A stretch of DNA of 64,000 nt from Costus lasius (Eukaryota > Streptophyta > Magnoliopsida > Zingiberales > Costaceae): NCBI GenBank assembly GCA_027563935.2, contig CM050449.1, positions 85,529,178 to 85,593,177 of the forward strand, read 5' to 3'. Shown here in pieces: positions 1 through 11,415 of this stretch (positions within the stretch are counted from its first letter, which is position 1; the number at the start of each line of letters is the position of its first letter). The notes beneath the pieces were generated by a model that made no database searches, was not told the DNA's origin, and saw nothing but the letters and a program-made list of their open reading frames with translations. Both the position numbers and the translations under genes were made by a program.

Positions 1-359
1 GCAAGCTGGCTAATTATCCCTTTAAGATCCTCAATTTCTTTGTCTTGATTTTGCATGAATTGATTTTGATTTTTCATGAATTTTTCAAGCATAGATTTTA
101 ACCTAGATTTTTTTTTATCCTCAAAGTATGGTTCAGAAACATAATTTGGAGGAATTAAACTTTGGCAATCAGATGTATAATGATCAAAACATCCACAAAT
201 ATCACATCTAATAGAAGAATAAGATGTCATAACATGTTACATATAAGAGTGTAATTTCAATTTATCTTCAAGAGTGCACCATGAATCATCTTTATACTTA
301 CCTTGTGGCATGTATACCTCACTTCTTTCAGTTGCCCATGAGTTGTAATTAAAAGACAT
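1..359 (-). pseudogene. N-terminal part of a TR-GAG-like gag gene
   Basis: This is a minus-strand coding remnant starting at an ATG at 359-357 (MSFNYNS) and running off the left window edge. It resembles the gag-like gene at 24173-25444: both share the start MSF(N/H)YNS and a CCHC zinc knuckle of spacing C-x2-C-x4-H-x4-C (CDICGCFDHYTSDC) close to the N-terminus. This copy has about 30 extra residues between the start and the knuckle, and a TAA stop at 237-239 before the knuckle, so it is broken. Downstream it turns Lys/Gln/Asn-rich, probably coiled coil. Its primer-binding site and LTR lie immediately to the right. The role inferred from the knuckle is packaging of element RNA. The rest of the element lies outside the window. 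Confidence 0.6.
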
Positions 360-583
360 ATCTTCAAATCTATTAAGAACAGAAAGATTATCCAACACCA
401 ATCAATATGAATTTTTTTTTCAGAATAAAAACACAAGCAAATTCCAAATTTTCAGATATCACAGTTCTGTCACAACTGTGAAAATCCAAAACCTGCAAAA
501 ATAAAAAACAAAGTTAAATCTAAAACAAATAAAACTTAGTCTAGCAATACTAACAACTATTTTGATATTAACAAAACTAAGGT

Positions 584-600
584 CCCCGACAACGGCGCCA
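584..600 (-). promoter_or_regulatory. Primer-binding site (tRNA-Asp type), minus-strand element
   Basis: Read on the minus strand the site begins TGGCGCCGTTG, the Athila-type primer-binding site. It sits 6 bases inside the LTR that starts at 607, which fixes that LTR as a 5' LTR and the element as minus-strand. One substitution separates it from the copy at 25704-25720. Confidence 0.7.
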
Positions 601-606
601 AAAACT

Positions 607-1732
607 TGTTGTGTCCGCAAGTGCACGGATACTCAAAGTAATAAAGAAAGATATCAAACTACAGAGACTTTACTGTTAAGTACCAAGTAGTTGTATTCTT
701 ATGAGCTAAGCAATCGATTATAATGCAAGTAAATGATAGGAAGAACATGAAATCAGAGAGAAACTGGGACTAGGGTTTCATCCACCTTAATTTCAATGAC
801 TAGATATGAATAAAAGGTCATCAGTCTAATTTTATCATGATAAAGATGTAATTTACTTCATAAAAGGATTATCTCACTTTCGTGCAGACAATCATGCAGG
901 GGCCGATCCTCGCTTTCGCGCAAAATCTATCCCAAACTGAAAATAAGTAAATCATCAATCAAAGAACTCAAGGATCACTTTCGTGCATCCAAATCCTAAG
1001 TTGATTATCTCAAGTGGAATCTCAAGAATTACTTTTGTGCATCCGAGTCTCAACATAGGTTCTACTTATGCTTCTCCAATGCTCATATCCTCACTTTCAC
1101 ACAAGATCTTTACGTTTAACAAAATAACTCAATCCTAGATTCAAATTATCAAACATGGCAATTATTCTTCTAAAATCAAGAAATAAGAACTAACCTAATT
1201 TCTTATGGTGAGTTCCTAATGTTCAATTTTAGGGTTCCAAGTTCTCAAGCAAATCACCTTTCAGTCCATATTGCAACAACTCTAAAATCATGCATGATAA
1301 TAAGAAAACTATGGAGAATTATAAGCAATCATCACATAGGTAGAATTATCATAACAAAATTATTTTGACGAAATAATAATTATCTAGTCATAAAAAAATC
1401 AAGGGGATTACACCCCATGTCCCAAATGATGTTTAATCTAGAATGGAGGAAGAATTACAATAAATCATAGTTTAGAATGATCTGAAATCGAAAATAAGGG
1501 AAAATCAACTTTACAACACGGCTGTAATGAAAATTACAGCCGTAATTTGCTCCAAGAATCACGGTGAATAGTGTCGACGCCCACACTTTCGTTGATTTCT
1601 CTTCCGATCGAGATCCTTTCTCTCTGAAACTTCTGGGGTATGTTCTCCTCTTCCAGGCGAAGCTTCCCCTTAAATTTCATGGCTAGAGATGCGATGTACG
1701 CTTCCCAGCGGTGAAACCTAAGGCGGCGCTAA
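607..1732 (-). repeat. 5' LTR fragment of TR-GAG-like element
   Basis: The plus-strand start TGTTGTGTCCGCAAGTGC is the reverse complement of the LTR 3' end seen in the solo LTR at 7690-7705 and the LTR at 25727. It carries five degenerate copies of the motif CACTYTCGTGCA between about 870 and 1110, as the related LTRs do. Similarity to the LTR at 25727-27633 continues through the conserved stretch near 1405 (GGGATTACA) to about 1732. It then stops at a G/C-rich patch, so roughly the first 800 bases of the LTR, including its hairpin array, are missing. Confidence 0.65.
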
Positions 1733-1890
1733 GGATGGCAACGGGGCGGGTCGGGGTCGGGTTTTGCCATCCCCGACCCGACCCCGACTTCCCCAAACCC
1801 GTCCCCGAACCTGATGGGTTTAGAAAATCCTGCCCCACACCCAACCCCACGGGGAAACCCGACCCCGCCCGACCTAAAAAATAAATATAT
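1733..1890. repeat. G/C-rich MITE-like patch
   Basis: About 150 bases dominated by GGGTCGGG and its complement CCCGACCC, with GGATGGCAACGGGG on the left and an internal inverted copy (TTTTGCCATCCCC). This composition is typical of plant hAT-type MITE debris. No clear terminal inverted repeats or target duplication were found. It separates the truncated LTR on the left from the Athila pol on the right. A small chance reading frame across it is not a gene. Confidence 0.35.
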
Positions 1891-1914
1891 ATTATAAATA
1901 ATATTTTAAAATTA

Positions 1915-4897
1915 ATTTGCATTCTTTATTCATAAGACCACAATTTGAAAGTCTTGGAGAGGTTAAGTCTGGTCCTTCTGCAAAGAAGGAGTTAGAATTT
2001 AAACCCCTTCCAGATAATCTTAAATATGAATTTCTTGATGCTAACTCCACTTGTCCTGTGATAATTAGTGCTGATTTGAATGCAGAAGAAACTAAGAAGC
2101 TACTGAAAAAACTGAGCCTCCATAAATAGGTAATTGGATATTCATTAGAGGATATCAAGGGAATTAATCCTTCGTTTTGTATGCACAGGATCTTTTTGGA
2201 GAGCGACAGTAAAGCCTCTGTAGAGTTTCAATGCCGTTTGAATCCAAATATGAAAGAAGTGATCAAGAAGGAGATATTGAAGCTACTTGATGCGGGAGTC
2301 ATCTACCCAATATCAGATAGCGAATGGGTAAGTCCGGTGCATGTTGTGTCGAAAAAGGGTGGAGTCACTGTGGTCAAGAATGAGAACAATGAGCTTATCC
2401 CTACCCGCACTATGACTGGATGGCGCATGTGCATCGACTACAGGAAGCTAAACAAAGCCACACGCAAGGACCACTATCCACTTCCATTTATCGACCAGAT
2501 GCTGGAGCGGCTAGCAAAGAATTCTCATTTCTGTTTCGTTGACGGCTTCTCATGATTTTTCCAGATCCCTATTCATCAGGAAGACCAGGAAAAGACGACC
2601 TTCACCTGTCCTTATGGGACATTTGCTTACTGCCGAATGCCGTTTGGGCTATGCAACGCCCCAGCTACCTTTCAAAGATGCATGGTTTCAATTTTCTCTA
2701 ATTTTATAGAAAATATAATGGACGATTTCTATGTTTATGGTACTTCATTTGATATTTACTTGGCTAATCTCTCTAAAGTGTTGAAAAGATGCGTAGAAGT
2801 TAACTTCATTTTAAACTGGGAGAAGTGCCATTTTATGGTACAAGAGGGGATAGTGCTTTGACACCTAATTTCAGAACATGGCATCGAGGTCGACCGGTCA
2901 AAAGTAGATGCCATTGAAAAGATGCCACCACCTTCATCTAAAAAGGGAGTTCGAAGTTTTCTTGGGCGTGCCGGCTTTTATTGTCGTTTTATAAAAGACT
3001 TTTCTAAAATTGCTAGGCCTTTGACTAATCTGCTCGCTAAAGATATTCCTTTTTCTTTTGATCAAGATTGCATGGCATCTTTTGAAAAATTGAAGAAAGC
3101 ATTAATCTCAGCCCCTATCATGCAGCCACCAGATTGGTCACCCCCATTTGAGCTTATGTGCAACGCCAGCGATTGTGCAGTCGGGGCAGTCCTAGGACAA
3201 CAGGAGGACAACAAGCTACACACCATCTATTATGCTAGTCGGACATTGAACGAGGCTCAAATCAACTACGCTACTACGGAAAAGGAGCTCCTTGCTATTA
3301 TCTTTGCTTTTGACAAATTTAGATCTTATGTCATTGATTCAAAAGTGATTGTTTACATTGACCACGCAGCTATCAGGTACCTCCTGGCTAAGAAAGATGC
3401 GAAGCCACGGTTGATTCGTTGGATCCTCTTGCTTCAGGAATTTAATCTGGAAATCCGCGACAAGAAAGGCTTAGAGAACTTAGTGGCTGATCACCTATCA
3501 CGATTACCACATGATGACGACAAAGGGAAGAGCTGCCACGACATTAATGATTACTTCCCTGATGAACAGCTCTTAGCTCTGACAAGAATCGAAGCACCCT
3601 GGTATGCTGACTTTGTTAATTATTTAGTATCTGATATCACTCCTTTTGATCTTTCATGGCAGCAAAAGAAGCGATTTTTGCATGACGTCAAACACTATTA
3701 TTGGGATGATCCTCTCTTATTTCGATGATGTGCTGATGGGCTTTTCCGGCGCTCCATACTTGAAGAAGAAATCCAGGATTTCTTATATCACTGCCACTCA
3801 TCTCCTTATGGGGGCCACACTAGTGCTTTGAGGACAGGCTTCAAAGTGCTACAATCCGGACTTCACTGGCCCACTATCTTTCGGGATGCCTAGCGATTCA
3901 TCACCCATTGCAACCAGTGTCAGCGGTCAGGGAACATCTCCAAATGAGATGAGTTACCATTAAATAACATCCTGGAGCTAGAGATCTTCGACGTATGGGG
4001 AATACACTTCATGGGACCATTCCCATCATCTTGTGGACATCGATTCATACTGGTAGCTGTGGATTACGTTTCTAAGTGGGTGGAGCCCTCTGCTGAACAC
4101 ACATCTGATGTGAAGGCAGTAACCAAGATGCTTAAGCGCACCATTTTCCCTAGATTTGGTGTACCGCGAGTATTGATCAGCGATGGGGGATCTCACTTTT
4201 TGAATCACAAGTTAGCCTCCTTATTGAAGAAATATGGAGTAACCCACAAAGTTGCAACCCCTTATCATCCACAGACCAGCGGGCAAGTAGAAGCCTCCAA
4301 TAGAGAAATAAAGAACATCTTGTAGAAGATGGTCAACTTCTCGTGAATTGATTGGTGACTGAAGCTAGATGATGCACTTTGGGCTTATAGGACAGCCTTC
4401 AAGACCCCACTGGGAATGTCTCCCTATCAACTAGTGTACAGAAAATCATGCCATTTGCTAGTTGAAGTTGAGCATAGAGCCAATTGGGCAATCCGGATAC
4501 TGAACTATGACCTCCAAAATGTTGGTGAAAAGAGAAAGCTTCAACTCAATGAACTGGATGAAGTCCGTCTTTCTGCCTATAAAAATGCGAAGATCTATAA
4601 AGAACGAACAAAGAGATGGCATGATCAGCATATTGTCATAAAGAATTTTCATGTGGGAGATCAAGTTCTTCTCTTTAACTCTCGTCTGAAACTCTTTCCT
4701 GGAAAGTTGAGAACTCGATGGTCTGGACCATTCATTGTAAAAAAAAATCTTTCCACACGGAGCTGTTGAAATATGGAGCCAAAGAACATGGGATTTTAAA
4801 GTAAACGGCCAATGATTGAAACTCTACTTTGAACATGATATCATCGACAAGGGCCTCTCTTTGCATATCTCTGATCCCCCACAACCAGACCCACCAT
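1915..4897 (+). pseudogene. Athila-type Ty3/gypsy pol (RT, RNase H, integrase)
   Basis: One plus-strand frame carries the Athila order reverse transcriptase, RNase H, integrase. RT (about 2180-2900) shows WRMCIDYRKLNKATRKDHYP, RMPFGLCNAPATF and a catalytic MDDF with a short in-frame loss before it. RNase H (3130-3520) shows [29 protein letters not shown] and VADHLSRL. Integrase (3745-4770) has the H-x-C-H / CNQC zinc region, D at [12 protein letters not shown] at ISDGGSHF and E at [11 protein letters not shown], with a C-terminal part to WSGPF. Stops in frame lie at 2127, 2553, 2859, 3726, 3891, 3945, 4323, 4344 and 4356. The only likely indel is in the A run near 4740. Gag, protease and the 5' LTR are absent, cut off at about 1915. 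Dead. Confidence 0.9.
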
Positions 4898-5663
4898 GAG
4901 CATCACGCTGGTCAAGCTAGTGACCCTAAAGAAGCGCTTGTTGGGAGGCAACCCAACCTCTTGTTTATCCTCTTTCTTATTTATTTTCATCATTTAGTCT
5001 TGATAGTTTTTCAGATTTTCTTTCATATTCATGCTCTCTAGGCTGTACCCTGCTGATGGTAATTTTTTTGAATTTTCCAGGTATCTGCAAGCCATGCATG
5101 GGCATGGCCGTGCATCCATGCACGAACGTGCATGGCTCGTCAGACTTGTCTGCGTAGACTGCCGAAGCGTTCAAGGGCAAGGGTGTGAAGGGACGCACGG
5201 CCATGACGCATAAGCGACTTCCGCATCCGTCCTTCGTCGAGCCATGCACGGGCACACCCGTGCATCCATGCACGGCCGTGCAATGTAAGTGAAGCCGGAC
5301 TCGTTTTTTTGCTGAGATGTTCATGGCCAGACCGTTTACGCGTGCACGATTCTGTTATAAAGGGCGTCGTTTGCACACCCACGTACACACCCGTGTACGA
5401 AACCCTAGCGCCGCCGCCGCTCCTCCGATCCGCCACCTCCGGTATTCGATCGACCGCCGGCGACCCTCCACCGTCCTCTCCATCCTCCAGCGACTCTTTC
5501 CCCCAAGTTTTCGCAGCCAATCAGCGCTTCCCATTGCCGCCCCGATTCCTATCGCCCCCTGCTGTTCCGCCGCTGCCGCCGACCTTCCTTCTTCGCCTCC
5601 GACGTTTCCGACGCCTCTCCACCACCTGCTACTACCTTCCCGTGACCTTCCTATACCACAAGC
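4898..5663 (+). other. Athila spacer between pol and ORF1, with palindromes
   Basis: Noncoding leader region of the downstream gene. It holds the hairpin at 4940-4957 and clustered palindromic segments built on GCACGG(G/C)CRTGC: 5085-5140 and 5236-5285, for example CATGCACGGCCGTGCA. A pyrimidine-rich TTTTCCAG/GT at about 5072-5082 looks like a splice acceptor, which would fit a spliced subgenomic mRNA for ORF1. From about 5400 the sequence is C-rich and gives overlapping proline-rich frames that I regard as chance. Confidence 0.6.
4940..4957 (+). promoter_or_regulatory. Predicted RNA hairpin after pol (loop AGGCAA)
   Basis: GTTGGG-AGGCAA-CCCAAC is a perfect 6-bp stem with a 6-nt loop, preceded by GAAGCGCTT. 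The same element, with the outer pair changed from G-C to C-G, lies just after the coding region of the TR-GAG-like element (24114-24131, minus strand). The compensatory change argues for a conserved RNA structure. Function unknown. Confidence 0.5.
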
Positions 5664-5747
5664 ATGTCTCGACACAAGCAAGCCAAATCCAAACACCGAG
5701 CTTCCTCTTCCAGCACTGCCGCCGCACAACAGCCACCGCCTGCAGCG

Positions 5748-7705
5748 TGATGACTCCAAATTTCATCATGTTTTTCATGCTTATTTAGTAATCTTTTGAA
5801 TCATAATTTCATCCCATTGCTTTATTTTATACCCTTTTAGCCAAAAGCTTCGCAATCTTCACCATCTTTGGTTTTTGATCAATTTCAAGCAAAAAGGCGT
5901 ATTTTTCACCAGTTTTCAAGCAATTCAAATGCATGAATGAATTCCAACCATGAAGAGGAGTCTCCCCATCAAATTTTAAGTCAAAAGGATACTCCTAGCA
6001 AAAATACGGCACTGCCATGTAAATCTACACGGTACCGTATTTCAGCGCTTCAACCAGATGAAAATATGGCACTACCGTATTTTCCCCCGAAACTCTCACG
6101 GTACCGTATTTTGAGCTGATTCCGAACAGAAGACTTAAGCAAAATATGGCATGGCCATGCAGAAGTACACGGTACCATGATTTTCGGCCATCTAGAACAA
6201 AAAGTTTTTAGCAAAAATACGGCACTACCATATTTCACCCGGATTTTATCACGGTACCGTATTTTTTTATCAATTTTCATCAGAGAGATTTTTGCACAAA
6301 TACGGCGCTGCCGTAAGACAACACACGGTGCCGTGCTTTACGCCCAAATTTCACAGAACAAAATACGGTATTGCTGTATTTCTCATACGGTACCGTAATT
6401 CCAAACCGAGATTTCTGAGTTTATCACGGCAGAATTGGAAACTCGGTTTCTGGAGATTTGCGAGTCCAAATTTAGAATAAAAAGCGGCGGCGGACTCGTC
6501 TTTAAGAGGAGAAGACACGCGAAACAATTTACACAATTTTTAGCTACGATTTGGGGAGAATTTGGCAGAATCATCGCCACGCTAGGGTTCACCGCCGTTC
6601 ACTGCATAGATCACCTCCGGCCACGATTTTTGAAAAGAAGCTTCGCCTAGGGAAGAAGAAGATGCCACAGAAGTTTCAGAACAAGAGGAGACCAATCGAG
6701 GGAGAAATCATCAAAAGTTTGGTCGCATCACTCTTCATCACGATTTCTGAAGCAAATTTCGGGCTACAATTCAATTGCAACCCTGTTTTGTAACTCTTAC
6801 TCCCTCTTTACTCTTTTTGATCGTTCAAAAACCATGTGTCGTTGTGAATCTTCCTCCATGGTAGCTTAATCTTTTTATGGGACATGGGGGTGTAATCTCT
6901 TTGTTTCTTAATGGCTAGAAAACCCTAACTTTGTCAAACTGATTTTATTATGATAATTTTACTCTTGTGATTGATTGTTCTTTAATTCTCCTTTGTGTCT
7001 TAAATATCAGCATGTTTTAGAATTCTGCGAAATAGACCGAGAGGTTGATTGTTTGGAATTCAGAACCCTAGGAATTATTGAGTTTGGAACTACCGTAAGA
7101 GATTAGGTTGTTCTTCGAATTCTGATTTTTAAAGAGCTATAATGCCTTGTTGAATTTCTGATGCTTTGGATTGAGTTAATGTGTAGACTTGATTTGATAT
7201 TGCAAGAGATTGAGTATCGAGTCGTTGGAAATCCTTGAGTAAAACTAGTGTTGAGACTCGGATGCACGAGAGTGATCTTTGAGTTTCCACTTGAGGTGAT
7301 CAACCTAGAATTCGGATGCACGAGAGTGATTCTCGAGTTCTTAGTTGATGATTTACTTATTCTCAGCATTGAATAGATCTTGCACGAGAGTGGGGATCGG
7401 TTCTTTATATGGTTGTCTGCGCAAGAGCGAGATAATTTATTTATAAAGTAAATTTTACCTTTACCATAATAGAATTAGATTGACAAATACTTATCTTAAA
7501 CTAGTCATTAGAAATTAAAGTAGATGAACCCCTAGTCCTGATTTCCTCTCTGATATTTTCTCCATATTCTTTTCGATAGTTTGATTCACTATTTTCCGAT
7601 TACCTAGCTAGCGAGAAATCGATTATTCAGTACTTGACAACAAGGTCTTTGTGGTTCGATATCTATTTTATTACTTCGAGTATCCGTACACTTGCGGACA
7701 CAACA
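5748..7705 (+). mobile_element. Solo LTR (TR-GAG/Athila-related) inside ORF1
   Basis: The LTR starts TGATGACTCC and ends CACTTGCGGACACAACA. It is flanked by CAGCG (5743-5747) and CAACG (7706-7710), a 5-bp target duplication with one later change. There is no internal sequence, so the element was removed by LTR-LTR recombination. It is the reverse-oriented relative of the LTRs at 607 and 25727: it contains the hairpin array (5998-6400) and the TGCACGAGAGTG repeats (7260-7395). A pyrimidine-rich stretch and GGGACATGGGGGTGTAATC near 6880 match the other LTRs. Confidence 0.85.
5998..6400 (+). repeat. Array of six hairpin units in LTR
   Basis: Six units, starting near 5998, 6060, 6142, 6213, 6297 and 6359, each pair an imperfect palindrome of the form ATACGGCACTGCCGTAT with a nearby CACGGTACCGTATTT (ACGGTACCGT is itself a perfect palindrome). 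Spacing is about 60-80 bases. Related arrays lie at 21310-21672 and 27021-27380. Confidence 0.75.
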
Positions 7706-8838
7706 CAACGCCGCCAACACCTTATGGGATTATTTGCTGAGATCCTGAGCAGCTTGCCAAGCTCACCGCCCTCACACGCCGCCCGGTGGTTACCACCAGG
7801 TTCCTTGATTATTCCACACCGAATACTCTAGGTTTCCATGAAGATGTGCAGTGGCTTTTTCAGCGTATAGGGTGGGAGCAGTTCTTCATGATCTCCTACC
7901 CCACATATATCCCCATTGTGTTGGAGTTTTTATCTTCAATGGAATTTCATGCCAACATCCATACCGATGAAGATGACAATAGTTTATCCTTCCAGCTCAA
8001 CAATACCGAGTTTGTACTTACTTTGTCAGAGCTGAACCAGATCTATGGCTTTCCCACTGATGGGATGCGGCTGACACCCAGAGCATTCAATGCTAGTACC
8101 TTCTGGGATCAACTAAATGGTCATCCACCTTTTGATACCAGAACTGTTAGAGCCACCTCTCTCGGCAACCCCGTCCTGAAGTATGTGCACCGTGTCATGG
8201 CACATACTATCTTTGGCCGAGGAGAGTCTGATGGACTTGTTTGAGCATCTGAGCTCCTATTTCTTTGGGCTATGCTGCATGAGGTACGACTCAACACCGC
8301 TTTCCATTTCTCCAAGCAACTCCAGAAAGTTTCTAGAGCGTCGAAGAGTGTCATTGCTCTCGGGAGACTTCTCACTCCACTTGCTCTCGCGGTTGGGGTC
8401 CGACCTTACCAGATGGAGCAAGCCCGGGGTAGCTCCCACCTTGACCTTGACGCCTGCATCTCCATGCGGATGATAGTCAAGGAGGGAGAACTCTATAACC
8501 TGCTATTCCCAGGGAGCGATGTCAAGCTACCATTGCCAAATCCCGTATGCACCACAGTCCGCGAGCAGCAAAACTAGAGAGTTGAGGCAGTTGAGGATCA
8601 TGATGTGCCTCTTGCGACTGAGCCACCACCACCTTCGCAGCGGCCCACTACTCAGCTTGACCGCATGGAGACTATGATCCGATTTGTCCGAGACGCCTAA
8701 CAAGAGACTCACCTTTCTGTCGATGAAGCTCTCGATCGGATTCGCAATCTTGAGACTAAGGTAGATCGTCAGGGGCGCGTATAGTCCACTCTCTTAGAGT
8801 CTCAGGCGAGACTGCATTGGCGCTGGGGATGAGCATTA

Positions 8839-9835
8839 TTGGTTTCACACATCACTTGGTCAACTTTCTGTTTTTCCAGTAGTTTACTTTAGTCATTAGT
8901 TGTTTGTTTACTTTTATTAGATTGTCATTTCTCTTTTTGCATGTTTTAGTTTTCTCGTTGCTTCAACATCTTAAGTGTCTTGCCCTCACCCCTTCTTTAT
9001 GCTATTTGCTTTGCCTTTGGCACTGACTTGCTCTATGAATACTTGATTGATTGGGATGGGAATCTTATCTTTTACTTGTCAATGGTCTATAATGGTTATG
9101 GTTTACATATATAGTTCTTTGGTTTAATGCAGTTGAATGATGTAATTAACTCAATTCATTATTTGTATGATCTTGAAGAGTGTGTTATTACTTTACCTTA
9201 CCCTTGGTATGCATCTCATATGTAATGATTGATTGTATCTTGCTTCATAACTATCCTTTATTTGTACACTTTGTCATGGGAATTAGAAATAATAATAGTG
9301 GTACCGAAGTGTTCTTGTACATTGCATATCATACTTCCACTTTGCACTATTCATGGCATCTCAATAACAAAAGGGATAGTGGTACCTAACTTCATTGTTT
9401 ATCATACTTGGCACTAACCTCATGGATCAAAATAATAACAGTGGTACAGAAGTCAGGATGCCCCCACTTCTATGGCTTGGCACTGTTCTAAAAAAAAAAG
9501 GCACCACGTAAGGACTATGTGGTACTGATGCTATTTTCCTATGACTTGGTATACAATTATTTACTTTGTGGATGCTTGATCAATTATGTCATTTTTGTGA
9601 GATGTATTGTAAAGGCTTTTGGTACTATCAATTTCGCATGCTCTAACATATTGTACAAGTAATATTTGGTTTAATTTGCTTTCGATACTACATTATAACT
9701 TGAGACTTGTTGTGATTAACCTATAACCTTACCAGACCTACTTAAGCTATTTGAGATCCCCCATTCCATCTTATCACTGTGTTCTAGACAATTCAATTGC
9801 TTGAAGACAAGCAAAACTTTAAGTCCGATGTATTT
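8839..9835 (+). other. Athila 3' noncoding region with purine-tract area
   Basis: A/T-rich, no gene seen. It contains three AGTGGTAC motifs (near 9298, 9374 and 9440) and TTGGCACTGTT near 9476, which match paired motifs in the 3' noncoding part of the TR-GAG element at 22341-22490. Near the end, GCTTGAAGACAAGCAAAACT (about 9799) matches the TR-GAG motif CTTGAGGACAAGCAAA that precedes its LTR. Confidence 0.55.
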
Positions 9836-10927
9836 TGATGACATGCAAATATATGATATATCGTGACTTATTTCTGTTATTATTTTGGAGTAAAATGCAT
9901 GTTTTGTATCATTTATCTACTTAATTGCTTCATATTCTTCAGAGTCTTCACTTTTCCTTTGTTTTATTGAAATGTATGGATTTTTCCCTAAAATCGATGG
10001 AATTTGGAAGATCTGAGGATATGGGACGAATCCTCATGATGAGATGAAGCTACACGTCGAATTTCAGCTCAAACGGAGTTCTCTGTGCTCTTCACGGGCA
10101 TGGCCGTGTATCCATGCACGGCCGTGTATGAACCTGCACTTTCAGATTTTATGATGAGACGTTCACGGGCACACACATGAATCCATGCACGGCCGTGAAG
10201 AGCAATTTTTCCAAAGATTTAATGTTGCCGAACCATACATGGGCATGGCCGTGCATCGTCCCGCCCAGTTCGATAGGCGTCTAGTTTTTCGCCCATAACT
10301 TACTATTTTAAAAGCGGATTTTGCTAAACATTTATGTAGACCTTCCTAACTTGGATACGTATGATTTGGCACCGGAATCATCGGATTTGATCAAGCGGTT
10401 GAGGAGAACAAGCGAAAGGGGCCGACAACTAGGGTTTGAGCATGATTTCTTGTTGAAAACACTGTTCCGACGTGATTTCTTCTCCGTTTCAATGAAGATC
10501 ATCGTGTTGGACCTTCTTCCATCAAGGATATACTCCTCCCTCTGGTTTGAATCAATTTGTATGAGAGATTTTATATATTTCGTGATGAATCTTGTAGCGT
10601 AAACTCTCTTTTCAGGGTTTGGGCATAGCCCACTATAAGATGTTGAATACTATTATTTGATCTACATTTTATCCAAACTTATCTTTGTTCTTATTCATGT
10701 CTAGGAAGTTTTCATTCATGTTTATGTACTGGCCATACATGTTCATGTTTTAGATGTTGTGGGAAGGAATGAGAGGTGAACCACAATCATCGGATCCCCT
10801 TAGACTGGACTGGTGATTTCGGCAACGAGAGTTGTCGAAATAACCCGAGGAACTCTAATTCTTCATAGAACCCATTGGGTCTACTTAACCCAGTAAGCCA
10901 CGAGAGTAGGAGACTTGGGTTAAGTTA
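9836..10927 (+). repeat. Athila 3' LTR, 3'-truncated
   Basis: Starts TGATGACATGC just after the polypurine area, as expected for a plus-strand 3' LTR. It contains three palindromic blocks of the CACGGCCGTG type (10088-10130, 10150-10200, 10235-10260), the same motif as in the pol-ORF1 spacer. The LTR end is lost: at about 10928 the sequence changes to the terminus-less end of the neighbouring minus-strand LTR. No 5' LTR partner is in the window, so the boundary is inferred from the start only. Confidence 0.6.
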
Positions 10928-11415
10928 GACACCAGATACTCGAAGTAATAAAATAGATATCGAACCACAGAGACCTTATTATTAAGTACCAAATAGTTGT
11001 ATTCTCACTAGCTAAGCAAACCGAATATGATGAAAAGCAATGCTGGAGAACACATGAAAAAGATAATCAAAGAGAAACTGGGACTAGAGTTTCATCCACC
11101 TTAATTCTAATGACTAGAAAGAAATAAAGGTTGTCAGTTTAATTCTATTATGATAAAGACCTAATTCACTTCATAAAGGTATTGTCTCACTCTCGTGCAA
11201 ACAATCATGCAGATAACCAATCCTCACTCTCGTGCAAGATCTATTCTCAATGCTAAAGATAAGTGAATCATTGAACAAAGAACTCAAGGATCACTCTCGT
11301 GCATCCGAATTCTAAGTCAATCATCTCAAGTGGAATCTCAAGGATCACTCTCGTGCATCCTGAAACTCAACACAGGTTTTACTTATGGCTTTCCGACGAC
11401 TCGATCCTCACTCTC
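10928..11415 (-). repeat. 3' LTR of TR-GAG-like element, left piece
   Basis: Matches 25740-26220 closely (GATACTCGAAGTAATAAAATAG onward in two blocks), including the CACTCTCGTGCA repeats near 11189, 11222, 11290 and 11343. The terminal bases TGTGTCCGCAAGTGCAC present at 25727 are absent. It ends at the CTCTC target duplication of element A (11411-11415). Confidence 0.8.

Larger units (their letters stand above)
5664..8838 (+). pseudogene. ATHILA ORF1-family gene in env position, interrupted
   Basis: The gene begins at ATG 5664 (MSRHKQAKSKHR, then Ser/Ala/Gln/Pro-rich) and is interrupted after about 28 codons by a solo LTR. It resumes at 7711 (PPTPYGIIC), where a TGA lies in frame near 7738, and reads on as FLDYSTPNTLGFHEDVQWLF and ELNQIYGFPTDG. 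A second TGA is at 8242-8244, after which the same frame continues to TAG at 8575 and with further stops to about 8838. The sequence fits the ATHILA ORF1 family (PF03078), found downstream of pol in Athila where other elements carry env-like genes. No signal peptide or membrane segment is evident. The product's role is unknown even in the family. Dead copy. Confidence 0.7.

Noticed and set aside
5309..5799. Overlapping proline/serine-rich frames on both strands
   Set aside because: C-rich sequence gives open frames in several phases; the supported gene here is the ATHILA ORF1 start at 5664.
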